Assembly: GCA_000973525.1 (NCBI GenBank)
Contig: CP004391.1
Coordinates: 744,001-808,000 of the forward strand
From: Pasteurella multocida subsp. multocida OH4807
GTDB lineage: Bacteria; Pseudomonadota; Gammaproteobacteria; Enterobacterales; Pasteurellaceae
Length of the DNA: 64,000 nucleotides
Direction: 5' to 3'
In this document: piece after piece, positions 49,087-58,778 of the stretch
How the letters are laid out: each line of letters begins with the position of its first letter
Numbering within the stretch: position 1 is the stretch's first letter
The notes under the pieces: generated by a model
Databases searched by the model: none
Told to the model about the DNA's origin: nothing
What the model saw: the letters and a program-made list of their open reading frames with translations, nothing else
Translations under genes and position numbers: made by a program

Positions 49087-51043
49087 TTACCAGTTATATT
49101 TCAAACCAATCGCACCACGGTAACCCTCACGTCTTCTTTCTCCCGTAAAGTTACCCTCATAGTTCACATCTAAATAAACATACGCATTTTGACCCACCGG
49201 ATGTTGAATACCTAAACCAATATCCCACCACGTCTTCTCATATTTATCTCGAACTTTGTCTTCTCCAATTTTCACCGCTTTCGCTCGATTAAAGTCATGC
49301 AATAAGTTCGCTGTCACATAGAATGTCTTCGTACGTAAGTTTTCATAACCTGCTGGTTGGTTATACGCCAATCTCGCACCTACGCGACCACGTAAACCAT
49401 GCATATCTCCCGGCTCAACTTCACGCTCTCCATCATTAAAGCTCTTCATATCTAAATATTGATAGCTTAATTGTGCTTGTGGCTCAAGTAACCAACCCGC
49501 TTGGTTCTTCTCGTGTTTACCTAATGCAAATGGACGACCCACTTCCGCTGAAACTAAGTAACTTACCCCTTTGTTCTTCGCTTCTAACAAATCTCGGGAT
49601 GTGTATTTATTACTCAAGAACGTCACTTGACCTCCTAAGTCTACATAACTGCCATTCGCCGCATAACGTGTATGGCTCAATCCTAATCCCCAACCTGTCG
49701 CTTTTCCTTTACCTACATACTTATCGGCTAAAACTAACGCATTCTCCGCTCGTAAATCATCAAAGAAGTCTGCGTTCGCTCGTGTATATGCCGCGTATAC
49801 CCCTGTCACATGGTGACCCTTCGATTCCGTTCTTTGTACCGCAAAGTCATAACCCACTTGGGCACTGTACATCTCTGCGTCATAACCTAAACGCGTTTTA
49901 CCTTGAACATGTAAGTGTGAACCTGATACGCGTCCCCAGCTTTGACCTGTGACATCATTACCGCAACTACCACAGTAGTCCCAGCCATATACTTGATTTT
50001 CACCGCGGCGGCTATGTAATGTGCTGAGGGTAGAATAACCTTGCTCTAAGTTTACTAATGGCATTTGAGCATAGCTTGGAATAGTTTCCTCTAAAATTGG
50101 CTGATCAGTATTCGCAACTGTTAAGGTCCATACATATTCACGTACTTTGCCGCCTGTTTTTTCCACTTTATCCACTTCTTTCAGTTGCAATTGACCCGCA
50201 CCTGTTGTTTTCGCTATACCCACAAAGGCGTGATGATCGCTGTTATCTGGATCATGAATGCGGATAATCGGTGCACTATTAGTATTCAAATCTTTCGCAA
50301 TACTACCAATAGTACCGTCGATCAAATCATGTTGATGAGTATTAGCGGTTCTTGAGAACACCTGTGTTTTACCTTTAGCTGAACCTTTGATGTCAAATAA
50401 ATCGGATTCAGAATTGATGCCGTTTTCATCCCCTGGCGTATTCCATAACGTATTGATTCTCAAGGTTGCACCTGTTTTTGCCACATAACTACCTTCTAAG
50501 GTTAACACATCATTATGTGAGCCATTATCCATGGTGATAATACCACCATTGATTAAAGCACCATCTGTTTTTGTACCGTCGCTGCTAAGTTTCAACGTAT
50601 AGTTTGCTCTGTCTGCTGCAGTCAGATATTTACCAGCATCTAAAATAGATTGGTTAGATAAAGTTAAGCTATTAACGGTTGATGTGGTCACATCCCCTTT
50701 GCTCTTCAAATTCCAAACCGCTTGATTATCCAAGTTCACAGCTAATTCAGAAGAAAGCGCCTTATGCATTAATATCAAAGCTCATATCGCCTTTGATCGT
50801 TGCAATTGCACCATTCTTAACATTAAAAAAGCCATTAGTGAGCGTTTTTTCATGATTTTGCCCAACAATTTCTTGAGTAGTAGAAATAGTAATCGGTAAA
50901 GTATCTGCGGCATTCACCACGCTTGATACTGCCAACAACACTGCCCCACAGCTTGCTACTTTCCCCGCACGTTTTGCTAATTCTGAGCATGCGACATAAC
51001 TTTGTGTAGCAGCACACCATTTGGATTTAAAAATTCGATTCAT
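49087..51043 (-). pseudogene. Autotransporter adhesin-like gene broken by a frameshift
   Basis: Two overlapping frames make one autotransporter. Frame 1 (51043-50762) gives an extended signal peptide region (MNRIFKSKWCAATQSYVACSELAKRAGK) and about 50 passenger residues, then stops at TAA. Frame 2 (to 49087) carries the rest of a short passenger and a C-terminal beta-barrel of about 280 residues ending YRGAIGLKYNW, with the terminal aromatic needed for outer-membrane insertion. The frames join at about 50762-50778: removing a single T after GCA at the stop would give DINA-KALSSELAV without a break. No simple repeat is seen there. It could be a decayed gene, or a sequencing error. Confidence 0.75.
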
Positions 51044-51213
51044 AATTCAATGTCCTACTTTAGTCTTATAGATAAAAAAATATATAAATAAAAACATTTA
51101 TACACTTTTGTTATTTTAACCATCTTATAGAACACTTATCAACCAAAACATTCTGTTTTTAAACAAAAACACTTAATAAAAGCATGGTTTTTTTGAGCGT
51201 ATATGTTGTAATA

Positions 51214-51244
51214 ACAAAAAAGCGACATGCATAACACGTCGCTT
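51214..51244 (-). terminator. Rho-independent terminator after the methyltransferase-like gene
   Basis: aagcgac (51220-51226) pairs with gtcgctt (51238-51244). The minus-strand tail is a six-T run. Confidence 0.75.
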
Positions 51245-51262
51245 CCACCTACTCAGCTCACC

Positions 51263-51706
51263 TTATAACCAACGCCGTACTTGCTGCTTATAGGCGACAT
51301 ATGTCTCGCCAAATAATTTCTCTAACGCTAATTCTTCTCGCTTAATTTGCATTTCAGTCATCAACAAAATAAACAGCATAAAAAAGATGACCGCACTTAA
51401 GCTGCCTAACCATAACGCCCAAGCCAAGAGCAACAAGGCTAAGCTTAAATACATGGGATTGCGACTGATACGATAGACGCCATTCGTCACTAATACAGTA
51501 CTTTTTTCTGGAGAAAAAGGGCTCACTGTAGTGTTTGCTTGCATAAATTGCCATAAACTCATCAGTGCGATGCCCGCACTCGCCCCCCACAACAGCAAAA
51601 TCATGATCCAATAACGAGGAAACACATAAAATGGCGGCACGAACCACATTGCTAGCGCACAACCAAGGAAGAGAACGGGAGGGGGAAGTGTCAATCGCAT
51701 AAACAT
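51263..51706 (-). CDS. Isoprenylcysteine carboxyl methyltransferase-like membrane protein
   Basis: A 147-residue integral membrane protein with three or four helices. The signature GVYRISRNPMYLS and the C-terminal REELALEKLFGETYVAYKQQVRRWL place it in the ICMT/PEMT family, whose bacterial members methylate lipids, amines or unknown acceptors with S-adenosylmethionine. The N terminus is uncertain: ATGs at 51706 and 51700, or a TTG at 51715. It follows the ATP-grasp gene by about 60 bp with a hairpin between, so co-transcription is possible but not shown. Substrate unknown. Confidence 0.8.
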   Translation of the reverse strand: MFMRLTLPPPVLFLGCALAMWFVPPFYVFPRYWIMILLLWGASAGIALMSLWQFMQANTTVSPFSPEKSTVLVTNGVYRISRNPMYLSLALLLLAWALWLGSLSAVIFFMLFILLMTEMQIKREELALEKLFGETYVAYKQQVRRWL

Positions 51707-51737
51707 CAATCTCAAGAAAAAACAGGTCTAGAAATAC

Positions 51738-51763
51738 ACATGCCCAATTTCACTTGGGCATGT
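51738..51763 (-). terminator. Hairpin after the ATP-grasp gene
   Basis: Ten-bp stem acatgcccaa (51738-51747) and ttgggcatgt (51754-51763). The minus-strand tail is not T-rich at once, so termination strength is uncertain. Confidence 0.5.
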
Positions 51764-51769
51764 CATTTT

Positions 51770-52930
51770 TTAAGCACGTAAATAAATCGCTCGCATGACT
51801 TCATCCGCTAACGCTTGCGTATCGGCTTTCACAATATACACAACATCACCTTGTAAATCAGCAAACGCACGCGGCGTTTCAAGTTTTGCTATAATATATT
51901 GTCCATAACGCTGATAAAGCTCGGCATCTGAATAGCGATAGGCAATATCATAACGTCTTGATTGTGCAACACAAACTGTTTCATCAAATACAGCCACTTT
52001 TTCATGATCACCGAGCACAGCCTTACCATATTCTTTATATAAATCAATTTGGTATGCCATATTATAGATATCCAAAATATAAGAACCTGGTGGACGGTTG
52101 TTATATTCAATCACCACATACTCATCATTCGGTAATCTAAAAAATTCCAAATGGAAAAAGCGCTCTTTCATCCCAAACGCCTGTGTAATCGCACGACCAT
52201 ATTTTTTTAATTTTTCATCCGCATGTTTGACAACATAGTAGCCAATATCATGTGTTCGTTTAAACAATTCCATTGGACTAACGGTATACACCAAACTGGT
52301 TTCAAATAAAATGTTACCTTGTTGATCAAGCAACCCGTCATAGGTAATAATGTCACCCTCAACAAATGGCTCTAAGAAATAATCTTGCCCCTGCCATTGC
52401 TGTTTAAAATCAGATACATCTTGTTTCGAGGCTAATTTAAATGTGCCTCCTGCCCCCACACCAATATCGGGTTTAGCAATTAAAGGTAACCCTAATTTTT
52501 TAACCGCACGCGCTAACTCGTCTGGTGTTCGAATCAATGCGCCTTCTACAACAGGAACAGGAATGGATTGAAAGATTTTTTTCATTTCAGATTTGCGTTT
52601 TGTTTTGAGCAAATTCGCTGATTTCAAACCAAAGACATTAAATTGTTCACGTAGCAAGACGTCATTATTTAACCAATATTCATTTTGTGACTCAATGCGA
52701 TCAATCGGACCATGTTTATAAAATAAAAAGGCAACTGCTCGTTTGACTTCATCAATATCTTCCAAATTATTAACTCTGAAATATTCCGTTAACGATGCAC
52801 GTAAATTCTCAGGTAACTGCTCATAAGGCTCTTGTCCTATCCCTAATACATTGATACCTAACTCATGCATTTTAATTGGAAAGGTTTGGAAGTTAGCAGG
52901 ATAGTAAGGTGAAATCACAATGTAATTCAT
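51770..52930 (-). CDS. ATP-grasp domain ligase of unknown substrate
   Basis: A 386-residue cytoplasmic protein with an ATP-grasp fold. Visible are the ATP-binding lysine and glycine-rich loop in IAKPDIGVGAGGT (residues 151-163), the adenine-contacting FLEPFVEGD (185-193), and the metal-binding HLEFF (260-264) and IEYNNRPPG (274-282). Such enzymes join a carboxylate to an amine or thiol through an acyl phosphate. The N-terminal 100 residues form the pre-ATP-grasp domain. AGGAGG five bases before the ATG is strong. It is the third gene of a unit with two esterase-fold proteins, 8 bp after the second. Not a known purine or biotin enzyme; substrate cannot be named. Confidence 0.85.
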   Translation of the reverse strand: MNYIVISPYYPANFQTFPIKMHELGINVLGIGQEPYEQLPENLRASLTEYFRVNNLEDIDEVKRAVAFLFYKHGPIDRIESQNEYWLNNDVLLREQFNVFGLKSANLLKTKRKSEMKKIFQSIPVPVVEGALIRTPDELARAVKKLGLPLIAKPDIGVGAGGTFKLASKQDVSDFKQQWQGQDYFLEPFVEGDIITYDGLLDQQGNILFETSLVYTVSPMELFKRTHDIGYYVVKHADEKLKKYGRAITQAFGMKERFFHLEFFRLPNDEYVVIEYNNRPPGSYILDIYNMAYQIDLYKEYGKAVLGDHEKVAVFDETVCVAQSRRYDIAYRYSDAELYQRYGQYIIAKLETPRAFADLQGDVVYIVKADTQALADEVMRAIYLRA

Positions 52931-52938
52931 AGGACCTC

Positions 52939-53679
52939 CTAAAAATTGAGTTTATTTAAAAAGTAAGGCATTTGAATACGCCACCAATCCCAATCATGTG
53001 CGACATCCTGTCCCCACACATCAAACCAAGCAGGAATATTTTTCTCGGCAAAAGCATGTTGTAACGCATAAAATGAAGGTAATCCATCTTGTTCCCATGC
53101 ACCTTGCCCCGTGCAAATCACAATCTCTGCCGCACGATAGTGATTTAAAAACCATTCGTCTTGTTGCATCCACAAATTTTGACTCGGTGAATTGCGGTAC
53201 ACTAAAGGATCATCCCCGTACTCCCCGACAAAATAACGCACATCGTATACCCCACTTAACGCAATGACTTTATTGAATACATCAGGATGTTGCAAAAAAG
53301 CATTCACTGCATGAAAACCGCCCATGCTACAACCTGTTGCCATCATTGGACCAAAAAATTGGGTCAAATGTTTAATAAAAGGTAGCGCTTCCTCAAGCAG
53401 ATATCGTTCATATGCGCTGTGCATTTGTGCGCGATCATGTGGCAATTTCCAGTTAGCTAACCAACTTTCACTGTCAACACTGGATAACGTAAAAAACTGG
53501 ACTTTACCTTGATGAATAAATTGCTGACAGGCATCAATCATACCAAAATCAGCATATTCGTTATGTGTACCGCCTGAACTAGGGAACACTAAAATCGGCA
53601 ATCCTGCGTGACCATAACGATTTAATTTCATTTCACGCTGTAGATGACCACTATAATGACTTAACTGCTCAAAATGCAT
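52939..53679 (-). CDS. Alpha/beta-hydrolase, esterase D-like (second of pair)
   Basis: A 246-residue protein of the esterase D/mycolyltransferase-like group. The oxyanion strand is LVFPSSGGTHNEY, the nucleophile Ser118 lies in GCSMGG, and the catalytic His is in DVAHDWDWW near the C terminus. No signal peptide, so cytoplasmic. It starts one base after the first esterase ends, behind AAGGA. It differs substantially from its neighbour (GSSLGG type), so this is an old pair rather than a recent duplication. Substrate unknown; linkage to the ATP-grasp ligase suggests a common acyl compound. Confidence 0.82.
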   Translation of the reverse strand: MHFEQLSHYSGHLQREMKLNRYGHAGLPILVFPSSGGTHNEYADFGMIDACQQFIHQGKVQFFTLSSVDSESWLANWKLPHDRAQMHSAYERYLLEEALPFIKHLTQFFGPMMATGCSMGGFHAVNAFLQHPDVFNKVIALSGVYDVRYFVGEYGDDPLVYRNSPSQNLWMQQDEWFLNHYRAAEIVICTGQGAWEQDGLPSFYALQHAFAEKNIPAWFDVWGQDVAHDWDWWRIQMPYFLNKLNF

Positions 53680-53680
53680 A

Positions 53681-54517
53681 TTACCAATCCTTACTTAAAA
53701 AAGATAAACAATCTGGAAGATGTTGTGCCCACTGTGCTTCTGAGTGAATGCCATTAGCAATAATATCTAATTTAATGTGTTCTATTGGCATTCCTTTTTT
53801 TAATAGAGTTTGATAATAACGTAATGATGCATCAATATACAATTGCTTTATGTGACCTGTCGTAAATTGACTATCTGTATCATCACCTTCTTGCGTGCCA
53901 ACTTGAATATAAATTCGCTGTGTTAAATCTAACGCATTGTGATCAAAATAGGTCTGAAAATCCCTTGTGGTTAACCAACTTGCCGATGAAAATACGCCTA
54001 AGCGACCAATATGATTGGCATATTCTATCCCCATGAATTGCGTAATATTACCACCTAATGAGCTACCGATCATGGCTGTATATTCTTTTTGTGGTTTCGT
54101 GCGATACGTTTGGTTGATAAAAGGCATTACCACATTCACAACAAAGTCAGCGTAGGCTTTCCCTTCTCCGCCAATGTTATCTTGCCCGGCATAAACATGA
54201 GGGTCGAATTGCCACGGAGAATATTCATTGACACGATTCGCACCATCATTATCAATACCCACAATAATCATATCAGCTAACTCAACATGCGTTTTGATCA
54301 GAGGAATCGTTTTCCAAGAATATGCACTAAAGGACTCTCTACTATAAAACACATTTTGCCCATCATGCATATACACTACGGGATAATATGTTTCTAATCG
54401 CGTTGCATAATCTTTGGGCAAAAGCACACGGATTCGTCTTGAGCGAGATTGATAAGGAACAGGAAGTTGATGGTCTTCAAGCGGTAAATAAAGTTGCGTT
54501 TCCATTTTGTAATTCAT
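53681..54517 (-). CDS. Alpha/beta-hydrolase, esterase D-like (first of pair)
   Basis: A 278-residue protein related to esterase D and to Fes/IroE-type siderophore esterases. YYPVVYMHDGQNVF forms the oxyanion region, the nucleophile Ser153 lies in IGSSLGGN, and His is in NGIHSEAQW near the C terminus. No signal peptide. The start is uncertain: ATG at 54517 or at 54505. A TATAAT at 54520-54525 would put the transcription start at about 54513, which favours the second ATG and a nearly leaderless message. First gene of the three-gene unit. Confidence 0.8.
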   Translation of the reverse strand: MNYKMETQLYLPLEDHQLPVPYQSRSRRIRVLLPKDYATRLETYYPVVYMHDGQNVFYSRESFSAYSWKTIPLIKTHVELADMIIVGIDNDGANRVNEYSPWQFDPHVYAGQDNIGGEGKAYADFVVNVVMPFINQTYRTKPQKEYTAMIGSSLGGNITQFMGIEYANHIGRLGVFSSASWLTTRDFQTYFDHNALDLTQRIYIQVGTQEGDDTDSQFTTGHIKQLYIDASLRYYQTLLKKGMPIEHIKLDIIANGIHSEAQWAQHLPDCLSFLSKDW

Positions 54518-54591
54518 TCATTATAACAATACAACAAAGACGGCAATATAGCATAAAAACAATACAAGATGTGAAAGGCAATTTTCACACA

Positions 54592-54622
54592 TAAAAAAAT
54601 CCCTAACTTATGTTAGGGATTT
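54592..54622 (-). terminator. Rho-independent terminator after yfgM
   Basis: Eleven-bp stem aaatccctaac (54597-54607) and gttagggattt (54612-54622), with a six-T tail on the minus strand. Confidence 0.85.
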
Positions 54623-54638
54623 CGTCCATTCATCAAAA

Positions 54639-55250
54639 TTACAAATTATTTAACCGCACTTGTAGCCATTGAGCTTCTAATGGCGAAGCTTGTTGTTGTG
54701 CCTGTTGATAACTGGCTTTTGCGGCCTCTTTATCACCTTTGGCTAATAAAATATCACCAGTGAGCAACTGTTTACGACTCTCCCAGCTTGTCTGTTTAAC
54801 TTGTTTCAAACTTTCTAGCGCCGCATCAAAAGCTTGCTGTTGGAATTGCACAGAAGCCAGACGTAGTGCAGCAATAGAAGACAAAGTTTCATCAGAAGAC
54901 TGCGTTAACGCTTGTTTAAGTGATTGTTCTGCTTGTGCAAAATCCTTCTTCTCGACTTCTAATTTTGCTTGTTCTAGTAAGGCTAAGACCGCATAGCTTG
55001 TTTTACCATTTTCTTGGACAAACTGTTCAATTTGAGCACGTTTTTTCGCTTCATCTTGTGTCGAATAAACAGCCATTTCATAATATGCTGAGGTTTGTTG
55101 AATCTTATTCGCTTGATAAGTTTGCCAATAATTCCAACCAAATACGCCCGCAAATGCCACAATCACAGAGGCAATTAAGCTTTTATAATTCTCTTTCCAC
55201 CACGCTTTAATTTCATTCAACTCTTGTTCTTCTTCCGCAGTATAAGCCAT
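54639..55250 (-). CDS. yfgM: YfgM, TPR ancillary protein of the SecYEG translocon
   Basis: A 203-residue protein with a cytoplasmic N terminus, one transmembrane helix (about 23-43) and a periplasmic TPR-like domain rich in alanine and glutamine. E. coli YfgM pairs with PpiD at the translocon and moderates the Rcs stress response. It is the last gene of the rlmN-pilW-rodZ-ispG-hisS row and is followed by a terminator, so bamB, which follows yfgM in E. coli, is not here. Confidence 0.92.
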   Translation of the reverse strand: MAYTAEEEQELNEIKAWWKENYKSLIASVIVAFAGVFGWNYWQTYQANKIQQTSAYYEMAVYSTQDEAKKRAQIEQFVQENGKTSYAVLALLEQAKLEVEKKDFAQAEQSLKQALTQSSDETLSSIAALRLASVQFQQQAFDAALESLKQVKQTSWESRKQLLTGDILLAKGDKEAAKASYQQAQQQASPLEAQWLQVRLNNL

Positions 55251-55268
55251 TTTATGCTTCCTTCTTGA

Positions 55269-56540
55269 TTAAAAATTGTTCTTAATGTAATCAACAACAT
55301 CCACTAATGCAAGGGTTTGTTGCTCAGCCCCACTGAGTAAGTGTTTCACGACCACCTGTTGATTTTGTACTTCACTTTCACCAATCACTAATGCAAACGT
55401 CGCATTATGCTTATCCGCACGTTTGAATTGCTTTTTAAAATTTCCACCACTGCAATGCAACATTGTACGTAAGTGCGGTAAGGCTGAACGAAGTTTTTCT
55501 GCCAATTGAAACGCCACCAACGTCGTTCCTTCACCTTGATAGACAAGATAAATATCGACTGCTTTCGGCAGTTCAATTGTCGTATTCACTTCTTGTACTA
55601 ACAAGACTAAACGTTCGAGCCCCATCGCAAATCCCACTCCCGTGGTAGCATGCCCACCTAACTGCTCAACTAAACCATCATAACGCCCACCACCACACAC
55701 GGTACCTTGTGCACCTAATGCAGAAGTGACCCATTCGAATACGGTTTTATTATAATAATCAAGACCACGTACTAATTTAGGATTGATTTCGTATTGAATA
55801 CCAACAGCATCTAACAATGCACAAAGTTGTGCAAAGTGTTCACGACTTTCATCATCTAAATAGTCTAATAATTTTGGCGCGCCATTTAACACTTCTTGTA
55901 ATGCTTGGTTTTTGGTGTCCAAAATACGCAAAGGATTTTTCTCTAAACGTTCTTTTTCTTCGTCACTTAATAAATCAATATGTTGTTGTAAAAATTCAAC
56001 CAATGCAGAACGGTAATTTTTACGTGCTTCTAGAGAACCGATGGAGTTAAGCTGTAAAGTAACATGATCAAAAATACCTAATTCTTTCCATAAACGCGCC
56101 GTTAACATAATTAACTCTGCATCAATTTCTGGATTAGGAATCCCAAAAACTTCCACCCCTGCCTGATGGAACTGGCGATAGCGTCCTTTTTGTGGTCTTT
56201 CATGACGGAACATCGGTCCCATATACCACAAACGTTGTTCTTGGTTATAAATCCAGCCATGTTCAATTGCAGCACGTACACAGCCTGCTGTGCCTTCTGG
56301 GCGTAATGTTAATTGTTCATCATTATCCCAAAAGGTGTACATTTCTTTTGACACCACATCTGTCACTTCACCAATTGCACGCGCAAATAGTGGGGTACTT
56401 TCGACAATTGGCATCCGTACTTCTGAATAACCATAACGTTCTAAAACTGACCGTACTTTGCCCTCTACCCATTGCCATAATGGGCTTTCTGTTGGAGAAC
56501 AGTCATTCATTCCGCGAATTGCTTGAATTGTTTTTGCCAC
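55269..56540 (-). CDS. hisS: Histidyl-tRNA synthetase
   Basis: A 423-residue class II synthetase, one residue from E. coli HisS (424). Motif 1 lies around [14 protein letters not shown], motif 2 around [17 protein letters not shown] and motif 3 at [11 protein letters not shown]. The histidine-specific motifs [12 protein letters not shown] and CGGGRYDGL are intact. The C-terminal anticodon-binding domain begins near residue 325. It lies 18 bp before yfgM. Confidence 0.98.
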   Translation of the reverse strand: MAKTIQAIRGMNDCSPTESPLWQWVEGKVRSVLERYGYSEVRMPIVESTPLFARAIGEVTDVVSKEMYTFWDNDEQLTLRPEGTAGCVRAAIEHGWIYNQEQRLWYMGPMFRHERPQKGRYRQFHQAGVEVFGIPNPEIDAELIMLTARLWKELGIFDHVTLQLNSIGSLEARKNYRSALVEFLQQHIDLLSDEEKERLEKNPLRILDTKNQALQEVLNGAPKLLDYLDDESREHFAQLCALLDAVGIQYEINPKLVRGLDYYNKTVFEWVTSALGAQGTVCGGGRYDGLVEQLGGHATTGVGFAMGLERLVLLVQEVNTTIELPKAVDIYLVYQGEGTTLVAFQLAEKLRSALPHLRTMLHCSGGNFKKQFKRADKHNATFALVIGESEVQNQQVVVKHLLSGAEQQTLALVDVVDYIKNNF

Positions 56541-56571
56541 AATAATGTCCTACTTCTTTTATCTTGTTATT

Positions 56572-57675
56572 TTAAATAATTCTGTTTTTTGGATCCTGTG
56601 CTGCAACACGCGCACGGATTTTTGCTTCTAACTGATTAATTAAATCATCGTTATCAAAACGTTCTTTTTGGCGTTCACCTGCTAAATAATAACCACTTTT
56701 CTTATTCCCACCAGTGACACCTAAATCGGAAACTAACGCTTCACCTGGACCATTCACAACACAACCGATAATTGACACATCCATTGGAGTAATAATATCT
56801 TCAAGGCGCTGTTCAAGCGCATTTACTGTACCAATTACATCAAACTCTTGGCGTGAGCACGTTGGGCAAGCAATAAAATTAATGCCACGGGAACGAATAC
56901 GCAGCGATTTCAAAATATCAAAGCCTACTTTAATTTCTTCCACAGGATCAGCAGCTAATGAAATACGCAATGTATCGCCGATTCCCTCTGCTAAAAGCAT
57001 CCCTAAACCGACCGCACTTTTCACTGCCCCTGCACGCGCGCCTCCTGCTTCAGTTATCCCTAAATGCAAAGGCTGTTTAATGGCTTTTGCCAGTAAACGA
57101 TAAGACTCTACGGCTAAAAACACGTCTGATGCTTTGACACTCACCTTGAACTGATCAAAGTTCAAACGATCCAAAATTTCCACATGACGTAAAGCCGACT
57201 CTAATAACGCCTCTGGTGTTGGCTCGCCGTATTTTTCTTGCAGATCTTTTTCCAAAGACCCTGCATTCACCCCAATACGAATTGGAATATTGTTATCGCG
57301 CGCACAATCCACCACCGCACGAATACGATCTTCACGACCGATATTACCCGGGTTGATACGTAAACAATCCACACCATATTCTGCCACTTTTAATGCAATA
57401 CGGTAATCAAAATGAATGTCTGCAACTAAGGGGACATTCACTTGTTGTTTAATCAATTTAAAGGCTTCGGCTGCATCCATTGTCGGAACTGAAACACGCA
57501 CAATATCCGCACCGACACGCTCTAACGCTTTAATTTGTGCAACCGTTGCCTCAACATCCGTTGTACGTGTATTGGTCATTGATTGCACTGCAATAGGAGC
57601 ATCACCACCTACAGCAACATTGCCGACATAGATTTTCGTTGATTCTCTACGTTTAATATTGGGTTTCGCTAACAT
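56572..57675 (-). CDS. ispG: 4-hydroxy-3-methylbut-2-enyl-diphosphate synthase (flavodoxin)
   Basis: A 367-residue 4Fe-4S enzyme of the MEP isoprenoid pathway, converting MEcPP to HMBPP. The TIM-barrel part opens with [15 protein letters not shown]; the cluster cysteines are in [12 protein letters not shown] and [12 protein letters not shown]. Length near the E. coli protein (372). Its place between rodZ and hisS is conserved in gamma-proteobacteria. Confidence 0.97.
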   Translation of the reverse strand: MLAKPNIKRRESTKIYVGNVAVGGDAPIAVQSMTNTRTTDVEATVAQIKALERVGADIVRVSVPTMDAAEAFKLIKQQVNVPLVADIHFDYRIALKVAEYGVDCLRINPGNIGREDRIRAVVDCARDNNIPIRIGVNAGSLEKDLQEKYGEPTPEALLESALRHVEILDRLNFDQFKVSVKASDVFLAVESYRLLAKAIKQPLHLGITEAGGARAGAVKSAVGLGMLLAEGIGDTLRISLAADPVEEIKVGFDILKSLRIRSRGINFIACPTCSRQEFDVIGTVNALEQRLEDIITPMDVSIIGCVVNGPGEALVSDLGVTGGNKKSGYYLAGERQKERFDNDDLINQLEAKIRARVAAQDPKNRII

Positions 57676-57701
57676 ATTCTGCTTGGTACCTTATTTTCAG
57701 A

Positions 57702-58667
57702 TTATTGTGGTAACTTGAATCTTGCGACTCGACCATCAACTTTTAAGGGATAATCGTTGCCTTTATATACCATTTTGACATTACCAGGCGCGCCCACAAT
57801 AAGAGAATAGGTTGTTCCCTCATTAAAACTCAGTGTGTCACCTTGCTTATATTCTTTCTGTGCTAATACTTTTCCTTGTTCATTTTGCACACTTATCCAA
57901 CACGGTCCCATCACCTCAATATATAACTCTGGCATCGTGCTTGGCATTGTTGACGCCGTTGAAACAGGCAGTTGATCAACCGATGTTTTCTCAACTCGTT
58001 CACTTAATTTATTAATCTCAGCTTGCAACACCCCTGCTGACGTTACACTTTGATTTGGCAACGCGACGTTATCCTGAGCATTTTTTGTTAACTCTGGCGG
58101 AATGGTAACAGAGGTTGCTTCCATTCCAGTTGAAATTTCAATCGAATGACTCACAACAGGGGATGAGATTGACGCAACAGATTCCGTTGGTAATGAATGA
58201 GGCGTGGTTTCGACATAACTTTGAACTAAACTTTCTCGCTCAGCATTCGACTGTTTATAGTTTTCCCACCACCAAAGACCTGTCATACCTGCCACGATTA
58301 ACACGACCAATAAACTCAACCAACCGACCCAACGATTATGTGAGGAATAGTGATTGACTGAACGTGTTGCACGCGCATTTTTCCCTAAATCGTTTTTCTG
58401 CTCTTCTCCAAAATCTACTTGTTTCCAAACCGATTCAGGTATTTTAAGAAAACGTGCGTAATTACGAACATATCCTTTCATAAAAGCAGCAGGAATTGCT
58501 GGCTGAATGAACTGATTATTCTCAATAAGTTGTAAAATGGCGGGTCTCAGTGCGATTCTTTTCGCCACCTCTTCTAAAGAGAGATTGCGTGCTTCGCGAG
58601 CTTGTCGACATTGCTCACCAAGGCTCAATGCGTTGTTGGAGTCAAGATTATTCATCGCAGTATTCAT
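57702..58667 (-). CDS. rodZ: RodZ cytoskeletal protein
   Basis: A 321-residue bitopic membrane protein. The N-terminal Cro/C1-type HTH (about 15-80: LGEQCRQAREARNLSLEEVAKRI) binds MreB, a transmembrane helix is at about 112-131, a Ser/Thr/Val-rich periplasmic linker follows and a C-terminal beta domain (YIEVMGPCWISVQNEQGKVL) ends the protein. It organises the rod-shape elongation complex. I prefer the ATG at 58667, with GGTG upstream; an ATG at 58682 lacks a ribosome site. Confidence 0.92.
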   Translation of the reverse strand: MNTAMNNLDSNNALSLGEQCRQAREARNLSLEEVAKRIALRPAILQLIENNQFIQPAIPAAFMKGYVRNYARFLKIPESVWKQVDFGEEQKNDLGKNARATRSVNHYSSHNRWVGWLSLLVVLIVAGMTGLWWWENYKQSNAERESLVQSYVETTPHSLPTESVASISSPVVSHSIEISTGMEATSVTIPPELTKNAQDNVALPNQSVTSAGVLQAEINKLSERVEKTSVDQLPVSTASTMPSTMPELYIEVMGPCWISVQNEQGKVLAQKEYKQGDTLSFNEGTTYSLIVGAPGNVKMVYKGNDYPLKVDGRVARFKLPQ

Positions 58668-58778
58668 TTCGCACCATTTCATTACACAAAATTCAAGAGG
58701 TAAAGTTTAAAGTCGTAAGGGGGGTTTTGCAATAGCTATTCACCAGATAACTGCGCTTAAATCAGGTTTTTGTCGGAT

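Noticed and set aside
49473..49952. 159-codon plus-strand frame opposite the autotransporter
   Set aside because: Composition follows the opposite-strand barrel codons; no ribosome site or known domain.
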